From Paenibacillus glycanilyticus NBRC 16618 (GTDB lineage Bacteria; Bacillota; Bacilli; Paenibacillales; Paenibacillaceae): 45,773 bases of DNA. A program made the position numbers and the translations under genes. Location of the stretch: contig NZ_BILY01000050.1 in assembly GCF_004000805.1 (NCBI RefSeq), positions 1 to 45,773 of the forward strand, read 5' to 3'. Shown here piece after piece: positions 42,901 to 45,773 of the stretch (positions are counted from its first letter, which is position 1; each line of letters begins with the position of its first letter). The notes beneath the pieces are model-generated. The model was given only the letters and a program-made list of their open reading frames with translations. It ran no database searches and had not been told where the DNA came from.

Positions 42901-45703
42901 GGAGCGTTCCATTAAGGTTTCATTCGTAAGCAAAGACGGCCATACGTTGTATGCTTCGAAGGACTTTACCATCGGCACGGCAATGGGCAATCAGGAGTTT
43001 ACGTTTACGATGCCGGTTGGCGTAACGGATGAGGAAGGGCAGCTTGTCTTTGGACTAGGCGGCAATGACGCGGATGTTGCGATCGACAATGTCTCTCTGA
43101 TCCGCACGACGAATAACAACTTCGACTTCACGGGCGTGGACCTGTTCCCGCTGAAGAACGGCGATTTCTTCGCCGGTCTGCTGAATTGGGAGCAAAATAC
43201 GCAGGATGGCGGGGCTGCACAGTTCTCCACGGAGAATGGCGCCGCGAAGCTTATGATTACAAGCCTGGGCAACCAGCCTTACAGCAATATGCTGATTCAA
43301 GGAGGCATGAGCTTCAAGAAGGGCTTAACCTATACGCTGGAGTTTGACGTAAAAGCCTCCGTGGCACGCGACCTGCAGGCAACGTTGGAAAACGCCTCGT
43401 ACGTCCGGAGATTTGATTCCGGCGTGCAAGCAGTTGGCACGGATTGGACGCATATGAAGTTTACGGTTCGTCCTACGGCCGACGAGCTGCTTGCGCTTAA
43501 GATCATGCTCGGCAAAACGCCGGGTGGAGCAGTGGGTACCGTCTGGATCGACAACGTTGTGCTTGAGGTGGAAAATGCGCCGGTGAAGCGTCCGCCAACG
43601 ATGGTAGCGGACAGCACGGATAATCTCGCCGGCCAAGAGATCACGATTCCTTTTGCGGATGACGCTGCCTGGAGAGGCGCTATTACATCGGTATCCGTAA
43701 ACGGTGCGGCTCTGAACGCAACGCAATACACGGTAGCAGCAGGGCTGCTGACGCTTCATTCGGATGTTTTCTCCGTTGACGGCAACTATCCGGTGAAGGT
43801 AGCAGCGACCGGGTATGGCGATGCTGTCCTGACGCAGCAAGTTTTCTCCGGCGATGGCAACCTTGTATTAAACGGCAGCTTTACGAACGGTACGGCTAAC
43901 TGGGAATCGTGGAAAGGAGCCGACGATTACTCTTCGATTTCGGTAGAGGACGAGAAGGCTGCAATCCAAATCAACTATAACGGCGGTTTGGACCCTCAAT
44001 GGAGCGTTCCGTATACGTGGTCCACGCAGTTCATGCAATCCGGCATCAAGCTGAAAGCCGGCAAAACGTATGAGCTGAGCTTTAAAGCCTGGTCAACCGT
44101 TAACCGTCCGATTCTCGTCGAGCTGACCGGTTATAGCGGCAATCAGCAGGTGCTGTTCAATCTTACGGGAGACTCTTCTACGGTCTACACGAAAGTATTG
44201 AAGCCAACCGCCGACATGACGCTGACGGTGAAATACTTGCTTGGTAACGTTATAAGCGGAGACATCACGACCCCATCCGGCGAGCATACGATTTATATCG
44301 ATGAAGTAGCCGTCCGCGAGAAGGTGTCGCCGCCAACGGTGGCAGCGGATTCGACGGATAATAAGCTGACTTATCCAATTGAACTGACCTTTACGGACAA
44401 TGCCGCTTGGAGAAGCGCCATTACGGGCATTACGATTGACGGGGCGGCCGTCAATGCAGGCCAGTATGCGGTTGGGGCTGGCAAAGTCACGCTTGATGCC
44501 TCCCTGTTCTCATCGATCAAGACGTATTCCATAGCCATTCTGGCTAATGGCTATGCGGCAGCGGAAGTATCGCAGGAAGTGAAGACCAACGCGAAGAACA
44601 TCGCGCTTGGCAGCACGGCAACCGCATCGACGAACAATCAGCCTGTGTCTAACGCGATTGACGGCAAGGCCGGAACAAGATGGGAGAGCGCCGCACAGGA
44701 TCCGCAGTGGATCTCGCTTGACCTGAAGAAGCTCTATAAGCTGGAGAGCATGACGCTGAGCTGGGAAGGGGCTTACGGCAAGACGTATACGGTTCAAGTC
44801 TCTTCGGCGGAAACGCCGGGCGATAACGACTGGACCACCATCTTTACCGAGCCTTCCGGCAACGGCGGTATCGACAACATTACGCTGCACGGCGAAGAAG
44901 CACGCCATGTCCGGATCTATGGTACGGCAAGAGGCACGCAATGGGGCTACTCGTTATGGGAGGTTGAAGTATACGGCAATCCGTCGAATCCCGATCCGGT
45001 ATTGCCGCTTGGCCCAGTCCTGACAGCGGATTCGACCGATAATAAGGTTGGCAGTAGCATTGATCTTGCCTTTGCCAGCGATTCTGCATGGGAAAGCGCG
45101 ATTACGGCCGTTAAAGTCAACAATGCCGCTCTTGCAGCCAGCCAGTATACGGTTGCGGCAGGCAAAATCACATTGAAATCGGGCGTATTCGCCGCAGCAG
45201 GCAGCTACGCGATTACGGTTGCCGCATCGGGTTATGCCGATAACGAAGTGACGCAAGTTATCGCAGCGGATGTGAACCTTGCGCTTGGCAAGGCAGCCGT
45301 GGCTTCCTCCGTGCAAGGCGCATTCCTGGCGGCAGAGGCTACTGACGGCGATCCCGGCTCGAGATGGGGCGCGGATTGGACAACAAATACGGATAACCAT
45401 CCGGAGTGGATTTATGTGGATCTTGGTGCCGTAGAATCCCTCAGCAAGCTTGTTCTGAACTGGGAAGGGGCTTACGGGAAGTCGTTCGACATTCAAGTGG
45501 CTCAGCCGGGTGCCGATCTGACCGATAACGCCAGCTGGACGACTGTCCATTCCGTGTCGGGACAATCGCTTAGCGCAGACGGATTGAAGCAGATCATTAA
45601 TCTGGATGCTCCAACGCAAGGTCAATACGTACGAATCTATGTAACGGAGAAGGGCTTTGCTCCATACGGTCCTTCGTTGTACGAGATTGAAATCTATCAA
45701 TAA
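36983..45703 (+). CDS. Giant SLH-anchored double-GH16 beta-glucanase
   Basis: A 2906-residue secreted enzyme. Order: signal peptide; three SLH domains (to about residue 212); a beta-helix-like segment; a Thr-Pro linker; GH16 module 1 (about 406-660) with catalytic Glu532, Asp534, Glu537 in GEIDIMEAVG; four CBM4/9-like sandwiches; an HID-like domain; GH16 module 2 with Glu1566, Asp1568, Glu1571 in GELDIMEARG; three more CBM4/9-like domains; then HID, CBM, HID, F5/8C, HID, F5/8C. GH16 enzymes of this type hydrolyse beta-1,3(4)-glucans such as laminarin. Start is GTG 36983 (or TTG 36986) with GAGGGG upstream. Both catalytic sites are complete. It is anchored to the cell wall beside a matching importer and regulators. 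Confidence 0.93.
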   Translation: MLTRKRTKRLLSFVMSVVIAVSYVPAAVFAASDTTAAATSAAAPDVAGHWASQQVTDWTSKGLVNSYPDGTFKPEQGITRAEFTKLINSLFGFTAKGENGFSDVGAEAWYADSVSIGKQAGFINGYPDGTFKPNTAITRQEAAKIAAGLFRLPAVTGADPLGAFNDKAQVGAFAVEPLGQLVSGGYLKGFPDGTVQPLKSITRAEAVVLLSRLAGEVYVKAQTYKDQKLAGNGLVNFDGVTIENSAIGGNLYLTAGIGEGDFTLKNTEVKGTIFISGGGVHSIHLNNVQTPNIVVDKKEGPVRVVVDGSEVGTMELNSDTVLETSNSDIDHVNSNKSDSSLNGKNLDKDKSYVVDSGTTPGTGGGSSSGGGGTPTPAPTATPTPTPTPTPTPTPTPTSTPTPTDEWQMVWNDEFDGTGSNLDTNGVNLDKWGYQLGTGSQYGLDGWGNNEQQSYEADNMKVEDGKLVITAKKEANSNNKPYTSGRIFTQNTFSKAYGKFEAKLKLPKGQGFWPAFWMMPATSEYGTWASSGEIDIMEAVGRLPGEVSGTIHYGKAAPGNRYTGNKYNFPSGTDFSGEHVYAVEWEPGEIRWLVDGEVYQTQNNWNSWGIDQPAKYAYPAPFDKPFYMILNLAVGGNFDGGKMPLDDNARTMEVDYVRVYDKKGGYTTEGLEEPKVDQEALPDNHKPAIDGNYVHDVNFANGFKTVATDSDTLDPEKWNFVHVPTYNGNGSIGTDVIGGKTYAKADITAGGSQDYSVQLIQNVTVGKGRYYKLSFDAKSTTNRTMSAKIGGGADRGWATYSDVLSASLTDEFKTYSMTFQMAADTDVLARLELNIGLNTNPVWIGNVKLEEVDAPDPYNEDAAKEPINGNHVYNGNFDLGRLDRLTYWHFNTADGAAATASVDPEEREFKANITNGGAGVSSVTLLQKGVNLIPNNDYQVKFKASAASERTIKVGIQKQDGTNVVDPVEVNLTSASAVQTVNFNSAAAADDKAILVFMLGGSDADVTIDNVVMTRLTNNGIGDLPLSEQFPLKNGDFSNGKASWSLHVQGSYDGWDKVTGYNEDAGSMKVNVSSVGNNPWDVMLMQNDFTLRKDNTYVVSVDLKSTAERDVEIVVDNAGGRLLSKLEHLTADYQTFTYELPVTADTLASFKVLLGKQATNPAGAHDVYADNVRVEIKGAREKAFLLKNGYFTDGEANWSKHIQGVYDGTSKATFDFTSGRARINIENVGANPWDVMLFQEPLPVKKDNTYIATFDARSTVAKTIEVIAENGTYTRYLNQKLTLGETTKSYSFEFTMPKDDTVGLKFLLGKNGDALAAHDVLIDNVRFERKGAKEALGEKVSLANDIRLTSAPIVTPDVTDNSLGKDITLTFAFQPGWSSSINAITVDGTALEAEDYTVGTNSITIKASVFAAAGDHVIVIAATGYELGQVTQTIEAQQMWSLVWSDEFNGDAVTPDTNGVDLTKWGYQEGNGSEYGVADWGNNEQQYYRKQNIAVDPATGNLVITAKKETFNGKPYTSGRLWTSNTFTKAYGKFEARMKLPEGTGIWPAFWMMPADSEYGGWAASGELDIMEARGRLPHEVGGTIHYGKNAPNNKATGAAYTFPEGESISGYHTYSVEWEPGEIRWYVDGNLYQTVNNWNSWGADQPDKYAYPAPFDKPFYIILNLAVGGQFDGNRLPADSDLPAKMEVDYVRAYELTGRPYRTPVEPDSKDEIPANAKAIVDQDFEHGLTDITDSTQALDANYWNFLHTPDFGGAGSAVVDTIGDDKFAKVSITSGGNQNYALQLIQYVTITKGHAYKISFDAKAAAARNISLKVGGDADNGWGAYSDNFDAALTTNLKHYEYRFLMNNDTDLAARLELNLGLNTNTIWIGNIKIEEVDVVSEQNGAKAPLGNGQHVYNGNFDLGSMDRMTYWNFETSGDAAATGSVDPEARQLEAAIANGGDSPSDITLTQKGINLLQNDSYKLNFKASADSERSIKVSFVSKDGHTLYASKDFTIGTAMGNQEFTFTMPVGVTDEEGQLVFGLGGNDADVAIDNVSLIRTTNNNFDFTGVDLFPLKNGDFFAGLLNWEQNTQDGGAAQFSTENGAAKLMITSLGNQPYSNMLIQGGMSFKKGLTYTLEFDVKASVARDLQATLENASYVRRFDSGVQAVGTDWTHMKFTVRPTADELLALKIMLGKTPGGAVGTVWIDNVVLEVENAPVKRPPTMVADSTDNLAGQEITIPFADDAAWRGAITSVSVNGAALNATQYTVAAGLLTLHSDVFSVDGNYPVKVAATGYGDAVLTQQVFSGDGNLVLNGSFTNGTANWESWKGADDYSSISVEDEKAAIQINYNGGLDPQWSVPYTWSTQFMQSGIKLKAGKTYELSFKAWSTVNRPILVELTGYSGNQQVLFNLTGDSSTVYTKVLKPTADMTLTVKYLLGNVISGDITTPSGEHTIYIDEVAVREKVSPPTVAADSTDNKLTYPIELTFTDNAAWRSAITGITIDGAAVNAGQYAVGAGKVTLDASLFSSIKTYSIAILANGYAAAEVSQEVKTNAKNIALGSTATASTNNQPVSNAIDGKAGTRWESAAQDPQWISLDLKKLYKLESMTLSWEGAYGKTYTVQVSSAETPGDNDWTTIFTEPSGNGGIDNITLHGEEARHVRIYGTARGTQWGYSLWEVEVYGNPSNPDPVLPLGPVLTADSTDNKVGSSIDLAFASDSAWESAITAVKVNNAALAASQYTVAAGKITLKSGVFAAAGSYAITVAASGYADNEVTQVIAADVNLALGKAAVASSVQGAFLAAEATDGDPGSRWGADWTTNTDNHPEWIYVDLGAVESLSKLVLNWEGAYGKSFDIQVAQPGADLTDNASWTTVHSVSGQSLSADGLKQIINLDAPTQGQYVRIYVTEKGFAPYGPSLYEIEIYQ

Positions 45704-45712
45704 GTTGCTAGA

Positions 45713-45743
45713 GATAAGCCCCCGCAATTTGCGGGGGCTTATC
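45713..45743. terminator. Terminator after the SLH-GH16 gene
   Basis: GATAAGCCCCCGCA (45713-45726) pairs with its complement (45730-45743) around a small apex. It is palindromic and can act on both strands; nothing else is visible in the remaining 30 bases. Confidence 0.85.
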
Positions 45744-45773
45744 TTGTTAATGCGGCGTTGCCGGGTGAGTGGA

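Overview
The window looks like a chromosomal segment of a Gram-positive, endospore-forming Firmicute, most likely Paenibacillus or a close relative. This is inferred from three giant or cell-wall-anchored proteins with S-layer homology (SLH) domains, a YesM/YesN two-component pair next to an LplA/LplB/LplC-type sugar importer, strong AGGAGG ribosome binding sites, and CcpA-type cre sites. No RNA genes, CRISPR arrays or prophage genes were recognised.

Layout. (1) Positions 1-3826 hold a haem/iron-uptake operon: a surface NEAT-SLH protein (5' end outside the window), a haem-type binding lipoprotein, a FecCD permease and an ABC ATPase. (2) 4002-6418 is a pair made of a membrane zinc-ribbon protein and a membrane-anchored trypsin-like protease. 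It is followed by a 391-bp gene-free stretch with an imperfect inverted-repeat element. (3) 6860-8516, minus strand: a Pro/Gly heptad-repeat protein and Mn/Fe superoxide dismutase. (4) 8872-13383 is a housekeeping run: GNAT acetyltransferase, DUF402 nucleotide phosphatase, signal peptidase I, RNase HI, epoxyqueuosine reductase, YneF and GTP cyclohydrolase I. (5) 13545-18567: a membrane-anchored alpha/beta hydrolase, an IclR regulator and aconitase. (6) 18836-22734: amidase-domain protein, D-Ala-D-Ala ligase, a small unknown protein and UvsE, probably one transcript. (7) 22846-24687: TauE/SafE exporter and inositol monophosphatase. (8) 24881-29410: a 1.5-kb-codon SLH protein with a beta-propeller and ten B-repeats. 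(9) 29473-45703 looks like a beta-glucan utilisation locus: YesN/YesM sensing, a two-permease sugar importer with its binding protein, and a 2906-residue SLH enzyme with two GH16 glucanase modules under a perfect cre match.

The most unusual signal is a family of short tandem leader repeats. They sit immediately upstream of the ribosome binding site of two unrelated genes, rnhA and acnA, with a degenerate relative before yesN. Each unit carries a small hairpin whose stem sequence differs between loci while pairing is kept. Most units also carry the string ATG CTT NCG AAG TAA, which can be read as a five-codon mini-ORF or as a second hairpin. The array ends in the true Shine-Dalgarno sequence. 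Other points worth following are the 188-bp inverted-repeat element, the block-duplicated GH16/CBM enzyme with four HID-like domains, and operator-like palindromes at the sodA, hydrolase and iclR promoters.

All calls come from reading the sequence; family names are from recognition of motifs, without database searches.
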